This document shows, piece by piece, positions 46,229-58,850 of a DNA stretch of 64,000 nt; position 1 is the stretch's first letter; each line of letters starts with the position of its first letter. Both the position numbers and the translations under genes were made by a program. A model generated the notes under the pieces. It was not told where the DNA came from. It made no database searches and saw only the letters and a list, made by a program, of their open reading frames with translations. Source of the DNA: Mycobacterium pseudokansasii (lineage in GTDB: Bacteria; Actinomycetota; Actinomycetes; Mycobacteriales; Mycobacteriaceae); NCBI RefSeq assembly GCF_900566075.1, contig NZ_UPHU01000001.1:2790001-2854000 (forward strand), in the 5' to 3' direction.

Positions 46229-47799
46229 GGACCGCTCCCGCCTGGCGCGATGCCGTCGACGTCGTTGTGGTCGGTACCGGCGTGGCCGGCCTGGCCGCCG
46301 GGCTGGCGGCCCATCGCGCGGGACGCAGCGTCGTGGTGCTCAACAAGGCGGCCCGGCTGGTCGGGGTGACCGCGACACACTACGCGCAGGGCGGCATAGC
46401 GGTGGTGCTGCCGGACACCGACGATTCCGTCGAGGCGCACGTCGCCGACACGCTGGCCGCGGGGGCCGGCTTGTGCGACGCCGAGGCGGTGTACTCGATC
46501 GTCGCCGACGGCTACCGTGCGGTTACCGAACTCGTCGGCGACGGAGCGCGATTCGACGAATCATCGCCCGGCCGTTGGGCACTCACGCGTGAAGGCGGGC
46601 ACTCGCAGCGCCGTATCGTGCATGCCGGTGGCGATGCCACCGGCGCCGAGGTCCAGCGGGCGCTCGATCGCGCGGCCGGGGCGCTGGACATTCGCAGCAG
46701 CCATGTGGTCGTGCGGGTGCTTCACGACGACGCCGCGGTGACCGGCGTGTTGGTGCTCAGCTCGCACGGTCTCGGCATCATCAGTGCTCCGTCGGTGATC
46801 CTGGCCACCGGCGGGCTCGGGCAGTTGTACAGCGCGACCACCAACCCCGACGGCTCCACCGCCGACGGCATCGCGCTGGCGTTGTGGGCCGGTGTGGCGG
46901 TCAGCGACCTCGAGTTCGTCCAATTCCATCCGACGATGCTCTACGCGGTGGGCAGCGGCGGCCGGTGCCCGCTGGTCAGCGAGGCGCTGCGCGGCGAGGG
47001 AGCGAAATTGCTTGACCGCCAAGGCCGTTCCATTACGGCAGGCGTACACCCGATGGGTGACCTGGCGCCTCGCGATGTCGTCGCGGCGGCAATCGACGCA
47101 CGGATGAGGGCCACCGGCGAGCCGTGCGTTTACCTCGACGCGCGTGGTATTGACGGTTTCGAATCGCGGTTCCCGACCGTCACCGGCTCGTGCCGGGCCG
47201 TCGGCATCGACCCGGTCCGCCGACCCATCCCGGTGGTCCCGGGCGCGCATTACAGCTGCGGCGGCGTCGTCACCGACGTATCCGGCCAGACCGAACTGCC
47301 CGGGTTGTTCGCCGCCGGTGAGGTTGCCCGCACCGGGATGCACGGCGCCAATCGGCTGGCCTCCAACAGTTTGCTCGAAGGCCTTGTGGTCGGCGGCCGG
47401 GCCGGAAGGGCTGCGGCCGCACATGCGGCGGTGGTCGGGCCGCGCCACGCGAACTTGCCTGAGCCGACCCTGCACACTGCCCCAGAGCGTGCCGAGCTGC
47501 AACGGGCGATGAGTCGGGAAGCATCGGTGGTGCGCACCGCCGACGGGCTGCAGCAGCTGTCCGGATCGCTGGCCGGGCCGGTGCGCAGGGTCGCGGGCCG
47601 TCGCGATTTCGAAGACGTGTCGCTGGCGGTTGCGGCCCGCGTCGTGGCTGCCGCCGCCTTGGCGCGCACCGAAAGCCGCGGCTGTCACCATCGTGCCGAG
47701 TACCAGGACGCCGCCCCGGAGCAGGCGCGCAGCATCGTGGTTCGGTTGGCCGATGACGACCACACGGTGGGTGTGCCGGCGTTGGCTGCGGTGGGCTGA
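46225..47799 (+). CDS. nadB: L-aspartate oxidase
   Basis: 524-aa flavoprotein oxidising aspartate to iminoaspartate for NadA. FAD-binding [13 protein letters not shown] near residue 17, [31 protein letters not shown] and the C-terminal FAD/substrate region [16 protein letters not shown] are all present. ATG 46225 overlaps nadA (ATGA), and the stop overlaps nadC by one base. The C-terminal helical domain ends in ALAAVG. Confidence 0.96.
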   Translation: MRTAPAWRDAVDVVVVGTGVAGLAAGLAAHRAGRSVVVLNKAARLVGVTATHYAQGGIAVVLPDTDDSVEAHVADTLAAGAGLCDAEAVYSIVADGYRAVTELVGDGARFDESSPGRWALTREGGHSQRRIVHAGGDATGAEVQRALDRAAGALDIRSSHVVVRVLHDDAAVTGVLVLSSHGLGIISAPSVILATGGLGQLYSATTNPDGSTADGIALALWAGVAVSDLEFVQFHPTMLYAVGSGGRCPLVSEALRGEGAKLLDRQGRSITAGVHPMGDLAPRDVVAAAIDARMRATGEPCVYLDARGIDGFESRFPTVTGSCRAVGIDPVRRPIPVVPGAHYSCGGVVTDVSGQTELPGLFAAGEVARTGMHGANRLASNSLLEGLVVGGRAGRAAAAHAAVVGPRHANLPEPTLHTAPERAELQRAMSREASVVRTADGLQQLSGSLAGPVRRVAGRRDFEDVSLAVAARVVAAAALARTESRGCHHRAEYQDAAPEQARSIVVRLADDDHTVGVPALAAVG

Positions 47800-48656
47800 T
47801 GACGCTGTCTGACCGGGAACGGGATGCTGCTCGGGAGACCATTCGGCGCGGACTCGATGAGGATTTGAGCTTCGGGCCGGACGTCACCACGTCCGCGACG
47901 GTACCCGACGGCGCGGTGGCCACAGCGTCGATGGTTCCCCGGGAAGTCGGTGTGATCGCCGGAGTGGACGTCGCCCTGATGGTGCTGGACGAGGTGATCG
48001 GCAAGGGCGGATACCGGGTGCTCGACCGCGTCGATGACGGCGTGCGGCTGCAGCCGGGCGAGCCGTTGCTGACCCTCCGGGCCGACGTGCGCGGACTGCT
48101 GACCGCTGAGCGCACCATGCTCAACCTGATCTGCCACATGTCGGGAATCGCCACGGTGACTGCGGCTTGGGTCGACGCGGTGCACGGCACCAAGGCCAAG
48201 ATCCGCGACACCCGCAAGACGTTGCCGGGTCTGCGTGCGTTGCAGAAATATGCGGTGCGCGTCGGCGGTGGCGTCAATCACCGGATGGGCCTTGGGGATG
48301 CGGCGTTGATCAAGGACAACCACGTCGCCGCCGCGGGATCGGTGGTCGAGGCGTTGCGAGCGGTGCGCACTGCCGCACCCGAGCTGCCGTGCGAGGTGGA
48401 GGTCGACTCGCTCGAGCAACTCGATGCGGTGTTGCCCGAAAAGCCCGAATTGATCCTGTTGGACAACTTCCCCGTGTGGCAGACCCAGACGGCGGTCCAG
48501 CGACGCGATGCACGCGCACCCACCGTGCTGCTCGAGTCGTCCGGCGGGCTCAGCCTCGAGACCGCGGCGACCTACGCCCGAACCGGGGTGGACTACTTGG
48601 CGGTGGGGGCGCTGACGCACTCGGTGCGCGTCCTCGATATCGGTTTGGATATGTAG
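47799..48656 (+). CDS. nadC: Nicotinate-nucleotide (quinolinate) phosphoribosyltransferase
   Basis: 285-aa enzyme converting quinolinate and PRPP to nicotinate mononucleotide. RDTRKTLPGLRALQKYAVRVGGGVNHR contains the basic quinolinate/PRPP binding residues, LIKDNH and EVEVDSLEQ carry acidic residues, and LESSGG is the phosphate loop. Length identical to Rv1596. Last gene of nadABC; the stop is 2 bp from the convergent TetR gene. Confidence 0.96.
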   Translation: MTLSDRERDAARETIRRGLDEDLSFGPDVTTSATVPDGAVATASMVPREVGVIAGVDVALMVLDEVIGKGGYRVLDRVDDGVRLQPGEPLLTLRADVRGLLTAERTMLNLICHMSGIATVTAAWVDAVHGTKAKIRDTRKTLPGLRALQKYAVRVGGGVNHRMGLGDAALIKDNHVAAAGSVVEALRAVRTAAPELPCEVEVDSLEQLDAVLPEKPELILLDNFPVWQTQTAVQRRDARAPTVLLESSGGLSLETAATYARTGVDYLAVGALTHSVRVLDIGLDM

Positions 48657-48658
48657 GT

Positions 48659-49225
48659 CTAGCCGCACAGGAGGGTGCGCGCTGCCGGTTTGACGGCGTG
48701 CAGCGCGGCCGCATCGCCGGCGACGCGGGACAGGACCAGGGCTCCCTCGATCAACGAAACCACGGCGAGCGCAACCGATTCCGCATCGGTGGCCGCCCAA
48801 GCTTCGGCGTGAAGCCGCTCCGCGATCGCCGCACACCATCCTTTGAATGCGTGTGCGGAGGCCTCGCGGACCAGCGGGCTGGCGTGCACGGCTTCGGTGG
48901 CGATCGGCTCGATCGGGCAGCCGTCGCGATGGTCGCCGGCCAGTCCCGCGACCAACAGGTCGACCCATTGGTCGACGACGTCAGCCACCGGCCGGTCGGT
49001 GGCCAGGAACCTGCGCAGGAGTTGCTCGATGGCGGCCCCCGCCGTGCCGACGACCGCAGCGGCCAACTCTTGCTTGCCGTCGGGGAAGTGGTGGTAGAGC
49101 GACCCGGCTTTGACGCCCGCGTCGTCGAGGATCTGCTTCAGCCCGGTCGCTGCGTACCCCTGACGACGGAACAGCGTGGCGGCTGTATCGATCAACGCCG
49201 CACGGCTGTGATCTGGTCTGGGCAT
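48659..49225 (-). CDS. TetR-family repressor of the adjacent dehydrogenase
   Basis: 188 aa. The N-terminal helix-turn-helix (residues about 8-55) includes LFRRQGYAATGLKQIL and the turn AGVKAGSLYHHFPDGKQEL. The all-helical ligand domain follows, with WCAAIAERL as part of the C-terminal TetR_C-type region. Start ATG 49225 is the first Met before the HTH; the frame extends upstream through the operator and is not protein-like. TTGACA (minus strand 49246-49241) next to TATTTTTT lies in front. Divergent from an alcohol dehydrogenase around a perfect palindrome, so autoregulation and control of that gene are likely. Not found here in M. tuberculosis. Confidence 0.88.
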   Translation of the reverse strand: MPRPDHSRAALIDTAATLFRRQGYAATGLKQILDDAGVKAGSLYHHFPDGKQELAAAVVGTAGAAIEQLLRRFLATDRPVADVVDQWVDLLVAGLAGDHRDGCPIEPIATEAVHASPLVREASAHAFKGWCAAIAERLHAEAWAATDAESVALAVVSLIEGALVLSRVAGDAAALHAVKPAARTLLCG

Positions 49226-49244
49226 GGGTAAAAAATACTTGTCA

Positions 49245-49268
49245 ATTCTTGAGTGATCACTCAAGAAT
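49245..49268. promoter_or_regulatory. Perfect 24-bp palindromic operator between TetR and dehydrogenase genes
   Basis: Half-site ATTCTTGAGTGA (49245-49256), exactly mirrored at 49257-49268. It ends 6 bp before the dehydrogenase ATG and lies 19 bp before the TetR start, covering both promoters. Strong candidate for the TetR binding site. Confidence 0.85.
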
Positions 49269-49274
49269 ATCGGA

Positions 49275-50312
49275 ATGAGACAATTGGTTTTCGAAGAGAC
49301 CGGGCGATACGGATGGCGCGAGGCGCCGGACCCGGTGCTCACCACCCCGGACCAAGCGCTGGTGAGGCCCCTGGTCGTGGCCTGCTGTGACCTCGATGTC
49401 GCGGTGGTCGATGGCCGGGCGCCGCTGCCACCCGGGTATCCGGTCGGTCACGAGGGGGTCGGCGAAGTCGTGGCGGTCGGCGACGCCGTCACCACCATCC
49501 GCGTGGGCGACCGGGTGGTGGTGCCCTTCCAGATCAGCTGCGGCACGTGCCGTGAATGTCGTCGCGGCATGACGGGCTCGTGCAACTCGGTGCCGCTGAT
49601 GGCGATGTACGGGATGCGTCCGCTCGCCGGTCTGGATGGCGGTGGATTCATGGCCGACCTGGTGTCGGTGCCCTACGCCGACGCGATGCTGGTTGCGGTT
49701 CCTGCCGGCATCAATCCCAGCGACCTGATCGCCATTGCGTCGCTGTCGGACAACATTCCCGACGCCTGGCGCACCGTGGGGCCCTTCAAGGACGACTTGT
49801 CCGGGCTCGAGCCCGCCGACCGCCGGGTCTTGGTGGTCGGGCGGTTGTCGATCGGGCTGTACGCCGCGGCCTTCGCGGCGGCGCTGGGAGCTCACGTCGA
49901 CTACGTCGACACTGACGCGCAGCGCCTCGCGGTCGCCGAAAAGCTCGGGGCAACCGTGCATGACCGGCCGAAGCCAGCCAAGGAGTGGGACCCGTATCCG
50001 GTCACGGTGCACACCTCGGCCGACCCGTCGGTGCTGGCCGCCACGCTACGGGCCACCTGGCCGGACGGAGTATGCACCGACACCGGGATCTACTACCAAC
50101 CCACGGTCGAGATGCCGTTGCTGTCGATGTACACCCGTGGAGTGCGGTTTGTGACCGGCCGCGTCAACGCGCGTGCCGTCATCCCGGAAATCCTGGGCGT
50201 GATCGCCGGCGGCTGCGACCTATCGCCCGCCGTCGATCGCGTGGTGGCGTGGGACGACGCGCCGTCGGCCTGGCCGGCGATGACTGGAAAGACTGTGTTC
50301 GCCAGCGCCTGA
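49275..50312 (+). CDS. Zinc-dependent medium-chain alcohol dehydrogenase-like protein
   Basis: 345 aa. N-terminal GroES-like domain with catalytic zinc ligands Cys38 and His59/Glu60 (VGHEGVGEV), and the structural zinc site complete: Cys89, Cys92, Cys95, Cys103 (CGTCRECRRGMTGSC). The Rossmann domain lacks the canonical GxGxxG; VLVVGRLSIGLYAAAFAAALGA has SIG where GPIG is usual. No ribosome site lies between the operator and the ATG, so the message may be leaderless. The substrate, perhaps an aldehyde or alcohol sensed by the divergent TetR, is not known. Confidence 0.85.
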   Translation: MRQLVFEETGRYGWREAPDPVLTTPDQALVRPLVVACCDLDVAVVDGRAPLPPGYPVGHEGVGEVVAVGDAVTTIRVGDRVVVPFQISCGTCRECRRGMTGSCNSVPLMAMYGMRPLAGLDGGGFMADLVSVPYADAMLVAVPAGINPSDLIAIASLSDNIPDAWRTVGPFKDDLSGLEPADRRVLVVGRLSIGLYAAAFAAALGAHVDYVDTDAQRLAVAEKLGATVHDRPKPAKEWDPYPVTVHTSADPSVLAATLRATWPDGVCTDTGIYYQPTVEMPLLSMYTRGVRFVTGRVNARAVIPEILGVIAGGCDLSPAVDRVVAWDDAPSAWPAMTGKTVFASA

Positions 50313-50322
50313 TCGCGCCTTG

Positions 50323-50371
50323 CCCCGACCCTGCTCCGAGGGTGTCGGGCGTGACGCGGGATACATCCCGC
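50323..50371. terminator. Two hairpins between convergent dehydrogenase and nitroreductase genes
   Basis: CCGACCCT with AGGGTGTCGG forms one imperfect stem (50323-50347), and GCGGGA-TACA-TCCCGC forms a second (50356-50371). They lie between the stops at 50312 and 50404 and probably act as terminators in both directions. No U-tracts. Confidence 0.5.
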
Positions 50372-50403
50372 ATCCGCAAGCCCGGAAGCACACGGAGCTG
50401 AGC

Positions 50404-50814
50404 TCAGGCGATGTCGGCGACGAATATTCCCATCCGACCCGCCTGCATGCGCGCCATAAACGGCAACCCCGCGCCGTCGGAACCGGCGGGCAGGATCCGC
50501 GGGTTGGTGATATGCACCTGACGGCGGGTGAACGTCACGTCGGCTTCGCCGGCGGCCAGCACGTTCTTGACCCAGTCGGTCTTGCCGTGGCCCAGCGCGA
50601 TCGCCAGCACGTTTCCTTTACGGTAGGCGGTCACGATGGTGCGGTACGGCTTGCCGGATTTGCGGCCGCGGTGGGTGATGGTCGCTGCTCCGGGCAGGTA
50701 GCGGGCGATCGGTTTGAGCGCGGGATTGATGTATTTGATCTGGAAGTTCTCGAACCAGGGCGGGAACACCATCGGCACGCCGGGGGCGTTGTTTGGGTGA
50801 TCCTTTGCCGACAT
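50404..50814 (-). CDS. Deazaflavin-dependent nitroreductase family protein, Rv1598c orthologue
   Basis: 136-aa split-barrel protein. The core [20 protein letters not shown] followed by [20 protein letters not shown] is the F420/lipid nitroreductase-family signature. [11 protein letters not shown] start at 50814; length equals the M. tuberculosis orthologue. Divergent from hisD (85 bp apart). Cofactor F420 is assumed from family; substrate unknown. Confidence 0.88.
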   Translation of the reverse strand: MSAKDHPNNAPGVPMVFPPWFENFQIKYINPALKPIARYLPGAATITHRGRKSGKPYRTIVTAYRKGNVLAIALGHGKTDWVKNVLAAGEADVTFTRRQVHITNPRILPAGSDGAGLPFMARMQAGRMGIFVADIA

Positions 50815-50899
50815 GTGGCTACCTTTCCGGGATGGAGCCGTTCTACCGGCACTGTACCGGCCGGATATCGAGTTGAGCTGCTCTGGGACAATGGTCCAC

Positions 50900-53992
<3,093 letters not shown>

Positions 53993-53996
<4 letters not shown>

Positions 53997-54613
53997 CAAC
54001 GAAATCAGTTGTTGTCCTGGACTACGGCTCCGGCAACCTGCGGTCGGCCCAACGCGCGCTGCAGCGGGTCGGCGCGACGGTGGAAGTGACCGCCGACGCC
54101 AAGACTGCCGCCGCTGCCGACGGGCTGCTGGTGCCTGGCGTCGGAGCTTTTGAAGCGTGCATGACGGGTCTGCGCAAGATCGGGGGAGAGCGGATCATCG
54201 CCGAGCGGGTCGCGGCCGGGCACCCGGTGCTCGGCGTTTGTGTCGGCATGCAGATCATGTTCGCGCGCGGGGTCGAGTTCGGTGTGGAGACGCGAGGCTG
54301 CGGGCAGTGGCCCGGCGCGGTCACCCGGCTGGAGGCCCCGGTGATTCCGCACATGGGATGGAACGTGGTGAATGCCGCCGCGGGCAGCACGTTGTTCCGG
54401 GGCCTGGACGCCGGCGCCCGGTTCTATTTCGTGCATTCCTATGCCGCGCAGCGCTGGGAAGGGCGATCGGGGGCGCTGCTGACGTGGGCCACCCACCAGG
54501 TACCGTTCCTGGCCGCCGTGGAGGATGGACCGTTGGCCGCCACCCAGTTTCACCCCGAGAAGAGCGGGGACGCCGGAGCGGCCGTATTGAGCAACTGGGT
54601 TGAGGGACTTTGA
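53993..54613 (+). CDS. hisH: Imidazole glycerol phosphate synthase, glutaminase subunit
   Basis: 206-aa class I glutamine amidotransferase supplying ammonia to HisF. The nucleophile Cys is in [10 protein letters not shown] and the His/Glu pair in [18 protein letters not shown] marks the N-terminus. GTG start overlaps hisB by 4 bases; hisA starts 1 base after the stop. HisF, its partner, is three genes downstream. Confidence 0.95.
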
Positions 54614-54614
54614 C

Positions 54615-55349
54615 ATGGCGCTGATTTTGTTGCCCGCGGTGGACGTGGTCGACGGTCGTGCCGTTCGCCTGGTACAGGGCAAGGCCGGCAGTGAAACCGA
54701 GTACGGCTCGGCGCTGGACGCCGCGCTGGGCTGGCAGCGCGACGGCGCCGAGTGGATTCACCTGGTCGACCTCGACGCGGCGTTCGGGCGCGGCTCCAAC
54801 CGCGAACTGCTGGCCGAGGTGGTGGGCAAGCTCGACGTCCAGGTCGAATTGTCGGGCGGCATTCGTGACGACGACTCCTTGGCCGCCGCGCTGGCCACCG
54901 GGTGCGCCCGGGTCAACCTGGGCACGGCCGCGCTGGAAAACCCGCAATGGTGCGCCCGGGTGATCGCCGAGCATGGCGACAAGGTCGCCGTCGGCTTGGA
55001 TGTCCACATCGTCGATGGGCGGCACCGGTTGCGTGGACGCGGCTGGGAGACCGACGGCGGAGACCTGTGGGAAGTACTGGAACGCCTTGATAATGAAGGG
55101 TGTTCGCGGTTCGTCGTCACCGATGTCAGCAAGGACGGCACGCTGCGCGGTCCAAACCTCGACCTACTGCGCCAGGTCGCCGACCGCACCGAGGCGCCGG
55201 TGATCGCCTCGGGCGGGGTATCCAGCCTGGACGATTTGCGGGTCATCGCCACCCTTGCCGGCCGCGGGGTTGAGGGCGCCATCGTCGGTAAGGCCCTCTA
55301 CGCCGGGCGGTTCACCTTGCCACAGGCGTTGGCCGCGGTACGGGAGTAG
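54615..55349 (+). CDS. hisA: Bifunctional HisA/TrpF isomerase (PriA)
   Basis: 244-aa (beta-alpha)8 barrel. The catalytic aspartates are in [15 protein letters not shown] (Asp near residue 9-11) and [15 protein letters not shown]. Phosphate loops are ASGGVSS and GAIVGKALY, and SGGIRDDDS is also present. In actinobacteria this enzyme also performs the phosphoribosylanthranilate isomerase step of tryptophan synthesis because they lack trpF; the trp genes in this window (trpE, trpC, no trpF visible) fit that. Bifunctionality is inferred from family. Confidence 0.93.
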   Translation: MALILLPAVDVVDGRAVRLVQGKAGSETEYGSALDAALGWQRDGAEWIHLVDLDAAFGRGSNRELLAEVVGKLDVQVELSGGIRDDDSLAAALATGCARVNLGTAALENPQWCARVIAEHGDKVAVGLDVHIVDGRHRLRGRGWETDGGDLWEVLERLDNEGCSRFVVTDVSKDGTLRGPNLDLLRQVADRTEAPVIASGGVSSLDDLRVIATLAGRGVEGAIVGKALYAGRFTLPQALAAVRE

Positions 55350-55356
55350 CCCTGCC

Positions 55357-56169
55357 ATGGATCTGGCTGCGCAGCTGACACCGCTGGTCGAGCAGGCATC
55401 GGCGATTCTGGATGCCGCGGTGCCGCGGTTTCTGGACGGTCACCGTGCCGATTCCGCGGTCCGCAAGAAGGGCAACGACTTCGCCACCGAGGTCGACCTG
55501 GCGATCGAGCGCCAAGTGGTTGACGCGCTGGTGGCGGCCACGGGAATCGGCGTGCACGGCGAGGAATTCGGTGGCACTCCCGTCGACTCGCCCTGGGTAT
55601 GGGTATTGGATCCGGTGGACGGCACGTTCAACTACGCCGCCGGGTCGCCGATGGCCGCGATCTTGTTGGGTCTGCTGCACCACGGCGATCCGGTGGCCGG
55701 CCTGACCTGGTTGCCGTTCATCGATGAGCGCTACACCGCAGTCACCGGCGGCCCGCTGATGAAAAACGGTGTTCCACGGCCGCGGTTGGCGCCCGCCAAG
55801 CTGGCCGACAGTCTCGTCGGCGTCGGCACGTTCAGCGCGGATTCCCGGGGCCGATTCCCCGGGCGCTATCGGTTGGCGGTGCTGGAGAACCTCAGCCGGA
55901 TCTCGTCGCGGTTGCGCATGCACGGGTCGACCGGTATCGACCTTGTCTACGTTGCCGACGGAATCCTCGGTGGTGCAATAAGTTTCGGTGGCCACGTATG
56001 GGATCATGCGGCGGGCGTGGCTCAGGTGCGCGCCGCCGGCGGCGTCGTGACCAACTTGGCCGGCGACCCGTGGACTCCGGCAGCGCGTTCGGTGCTGGCC
56101 GCGGCGCCCGGCGTGCACGACGAGATCCTCGACATGCTGCGCGATACCGGGCAACCGGAGGACTACTGA
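55357..56169 (+). CDS. impA: Inositol monophosphatase-like protein (ImpA) in his operon
   Basis: 270-aa lithium-sensitive phosphatase superfamily member. Metal motif residues: Glu in [18 protein letters not shown] (the DPxDGT loop) and [15 protein letters not shown] (WDxAAG). Such enzymes release phosphate from inositol-1-phosphate or histidinol-phosphate. Mycobacteria use a related protein (HisN) for the missing histidinol-phosphatase step, so its place between hisA and hisF is suggestive, but M. tuberculosis HisN is a different gene. Starts 7 bp after hisA. Confidence 0.9.
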   Translation: MDLAAQLTPLVEQASAILDAAVPRFLDGHRADSAVRKKGNDFATEVDLAIERQVVDALVAATGIGVHGEEFGGTPVDSPWVWVLDPVDGTFNYAAGSPMAAILLGLLHHGDPVAGLTWLPFIDERYTAVTGGPLMKNGVPRPRLAPAKLADSLVGVGTFSADSRGRFPGRYRLAVLENLSRISSRLRMHGSTGIDLVYVADGILGGAISFGGHVWDHAAGVAQVRAAGGVVTNLAGDPWTPAARSVLAAAPGVHDEILDMLRDTGQPEDY

Positions 56170-56170
56170 C

Positions 56171-56956
56171 ATGTACGCCGATACCGGCCTTGCAGTGCGG
56201 GTGATCCCGTGTCTGGACGTCGACGGCGGGCGGGTGGTCAAGGGAGTCAACTTCGAGAACCTGCGGGATGCGGGCGATCCGGTGGAACTCGCCGCCGCCT
56301 ATGACGCCGAAGGCGCCGACGAGCTGACGTTTCTCGACGTGACCGCGTCGTCGTCGGGTCGGGCCACCATGTTGGAGGTGGTGCGGCACACCGCCGAGCA
56401 GGTGTTCATTCCCCTCACTGTCGGCGGCGGGGTGCGCACCGTGGCCGACGTGGATGCGTTGCTGCGCGCGGGAGCCGACAAGGTTTCGGTCAACACCGCC
56501 GCGATCGCCCGCCCCGATCTGCTAGCTGATATGGCACGGCAATTCGGCTCCCAGTGCATCGTGTTATCGGTCGACGCGCGCACCGTGCCCGTCGGCTCAC
56601 CTCCGACGCCGTCGGGCTGGGAGGTCACCACCCACGGCGGCCGTCGTGGCACCGGCATCGACGCCGTGGAGTGGGCGGCCCGCGGGGCCGACCTGGGAGT
56701 GGGGGAGATTCTGCTGAACTCGATGGACGCCGACGGCACCAAGGCCGGCTTCGATCTCGCGATGCTGCGCGCGGTTCGGGCCGCGGTCACCGTGCCGGTC
56801 ATCGCCAGCGGCGGCGCCGGCGCGGTGGAACACTTCGCGCCTGCGGTCGCCGCGGGAGCCGATGCGGTGTTGGCCGCCAGCGTCTTTCATTTCCGAGAAT
56901 TGACCATCGGGCAGGTGAAGGCCGCCATGGCCGCGGCGGGGATCACGGTGCGATGA
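56171..56956 (+). CDS. hisF: Imidazole glycerol phosphate synthase, cyclase subunit
   Basis: 261-aa barrel that joins ammonia from HisH to the PRFAR intermediate. The catalytic aspartates are in [14 protein letters not shown] and [24 protein letters not shown] and [12 protein letters not shown] form the phosphate sites. It starts 1 base after the impA stop and overlaps hisI by ATGA. Confidence 0.96.
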   Translation: MYADTGLAVRVIPCLDVDGGRVVKGVNFENLRDAGDPVELAAAYDAEGADELTFLDVTASSSGRATMLEVVRHTAEQVFIPLTVGGGVRTVADVDALLRAGADKVSVNTAAIARPDLLADMARQFGSQCIVLSVDARTVPVGSPPTPSGWEVTTHGGRRGTGIDAVEWAARGADLGVGEILLNSMDADGTKAGFDLAMLRAVRAAVTVPVIASGGAGAVEHFAPAVAAGADAVLAASVFHFRELTIGQVKAAMAAAGITVR

Positions 56957-57300
56957 GCCTCGACCCCGCGATCGCCGCTCGCCTCAAGCGCAACGCCGAC
57001 GGCTTGTTCACCGCGGTCGTGCAGGAGCGCGGCAGCGGCGCTGTACTGATGGTCGCCTGGATGGACGACGACGCATTGGCCCGCACCCTGGAAACCCGTG
57101 AGGCCACCTATTTTTCGCGATCCCGCGGCCAGCAATGGGTCAAGGGCGCGACCTCGGGGCACACCCAGCGCGTACATTCGGTGCGCCTGGACTGTGACGG
57201 GGACGCCGTCCTGCTGACGGTCGACCAGGTCGGCGCAGCCTGCCACACCGGCGACCACAGCTGCTTTGACGCCGACGTGCTGCTGGAACCCGAGGGCTAG
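56953..57300 (+). CDS. hisI: Phosphoribosyl-AMP cyclohydrolase
   Basis: 115-aa monofunctional HisI (no HisE domain). [34 protein letters not shown], the metal-binding [16 protein letters not shown] and the cysteine in CHTGDHSCF are conserved. Last gene of the his operon. Its stop overlaps by 4 bases the end of a kinase fragment on the other strand. Confidence 0.95.
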   Translation: MSLDPAIAARLKRNADGLFTAVVQERGSGAVLMVAWMDDDALARTLETREATYFSRSRGQQWVKGATSGHTQRVHSVRLDCDGDAVLLTVDQVGAACHTGDHSCFDADVLLEPEG

Positions 57301-57545
57301 CGGGCGGCCACATCCAGGCCGTCGGCGGCGGCCAGATCGGCCTCGCGGTTGAAGTGCTGACGAAACTCGAAGTCGCCGGTCAGTTCGCGGGGCAGGATCG
57401 TGAGGGCATCGCGCCGCGGCAGCCGGGGGTGCTGCGCCGGGTACGCCTTTCCCATCCCGCCTGCGCCGAGCCGGCGCACGATGGTGTGTCCGGCGAACAA
57501 CTCGCCTTCACTGAGGCCGTCACTCTGGCCGGCGTCGGTCGGCAT
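57297..57545 (-). pseudogene. N-terminal fragment of a Ser/Thr protein kinase (Pkn-like)
   Basis: 82 residues match the start of mycobacterial PknF-type kinases: [16 protein letters not shown] (glycine-rich loop at 27-32), [12 protein letters not shown] and FNREADLAA. The frame then ends, where a full kinase domain would need another 200 residues. The ATP-anchoring lysine expected in the ALKVLP motif is Thr49 here (ALTILP), and the loop continues GKAYPAQ instead of the usual GEVYLAQ. Truncation plus loss of the catalytic lysine means no kinase activity. Probably a remnant; a regulatory peptide is unlikely. Confidence 0.85.
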
Positions 57546-57760
57546 GTGAGCACGCTACTGACGCGGCGCCTGGGCCCCACCGCGCGCTTGCGGACCACCT
57601 CGGTGCCATCCCCGTTGCGGCGGACACGCAATTCGGCGCGCGGCGACCCCTTTCGGTGCGCGGCGAATATGTCCAGAAATGACAGGCACCTACTTCGGCT
57701 CCCGCCAACCGGCTTAGGGGATGACCGGCCGGCTGATGGCATCGGCAACAATGGCGGTCG

Positions 57761-58843
57761 ATGGTCAAACGCGTGCCCTGGAGCGTGGTGGCGCCGGTGC
57801 TTGCGTTCATCGCGCTGGCATTGACGTGGGGCCAGAAAATCGAGCCACTGATGGGCCTGTTTATGGCGGTGTTGCTTGCCGGTGCGGTCCTGGCTGCGGT
57901 CCATCACGCCGAGGTGGTCGCGCACCGGGTCGGTGAGCCGTTCGGGTCACTGGTGTTGGCCATCGCGGTGACCGTGATCGAGGTCGCCCTCATTGTCACG
58001 CTCATGGCCGGCGGAGGGCACGAGACGGCAACGCTTGCCCGCGATACCGTGTTCGCCGCGGTCATGATCACGACCAATGGGATCGCCGGGTTGGCGCTGC
58101 TGCTTGGTTCCCGGCGCTACGGAGTGACACTGTTCAACGACCAGGGCAGCGGTTCCGCCCTGGCCATGGTCACCACGTTGGCAACGTTGAGCCTGGTATT
58201 GCCCACGTTTACCACCAGCAAGCCGGGGCCGCAGTTTTCCCCCAGCCAGCTCGCCTTCGCCGCGGCCGCCTCGTTGGGCTTGTATCTACTTTTCGTGTTC
58301 ACGCAAACGGTCCGGCATCGGGATTTCTTCTTGCCGGTGGCCCAAAAGGGCGCCGTCGATGATAACCGCCATGCGGAACCTCCGAGTACCCGCGTGGCGT
58401 TGCGCAGCCTCGGGCTTCTGCTGGTCGCGCTGGTGACGGTGGTGGGCCTGGCCAAGGTGGAATCGCCGATCATCGAGCGCGGCGTCGCGGCGGTCGGGTT
58501 TCCGCCGTCGTTCGTCGGCGTGGTGATCGCCATGCTGGTGCTGCTCCCAGAGACGCTGGCGGCAGCGCGCGCGGCCAGGCAGGGTCGCCTGCAAATCAGC
58601 CTGAACCTGGCGTACGGCTCCGCGATGGCCAGCATCGGGTTGACCATCCCGACGATTGCCCTGGCCTCGCTCTGGTTGAGCGGCCCGCTGTTACTCGGTC
58701 TCGGTCCGACCCAATTGGTGCTGCTGATACTGACCGTCGCGGTCAGCATGCTGACGGTGGTACCGGGGCGGGCCACCCGGCTGGAAGGCGAGGTGCATTT
58801 GGCGTTGCTGGCCGCGTATCTATTTCTTTCGATTGTCCCGTGA
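57761..58843 (+). CDS. chaA: ChaA-type Ca2+(Na+)/H+ antiporter, Rv1607 orthologue
   Basis: 360-aa membrane antiporter of the CaCA family with about ten to eleven helices. The conserved repeats with acidic residues are visible: SLVLAIAVTVIEVALIVTLM (alpha-1, Glu) and VVIAMLVLLPETLAAARAA (alpha-2, PET-Glu). ATG 57761 (MVKRVPWSVV). Convergent with bcpB, 7 bp between stops. It would export calcium or sodium in exchange for protons. Confidence 0.92.
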   Translation: MVKRVPWSVVAPVLAFIALALTWGQKIEPLMGLFMAVLLAGAVLAAVHHAEVVAHRVGEPFGSLVLAIAVTVIEVALIVTLMAGGGHETATLARDTVFAAVMITTNGIAGLALLLGSRRYGVTLFNDQGSGSALAMVTTLATLSLVLPTFTTSKPGPQFSPSQLAFAAAASLGLYLLFVFTQTVRHRDFFLPVAQKGAVDDNRHAEPPSTRVALRSLGLLLVALVTVVGLAKVESPIIERGVAAVGFPPSFVGVVIAMLVLLPETLAAARAARQGRLQISLNLAYGSAMASIGLTIPTIALASLWLSGPLLLGLGPTQLVLLILTVAVSMLTVVPGRATRLEGEVHLALLAAYLFLSIVP

Positions 58844-58850
58844 AGCCGCG

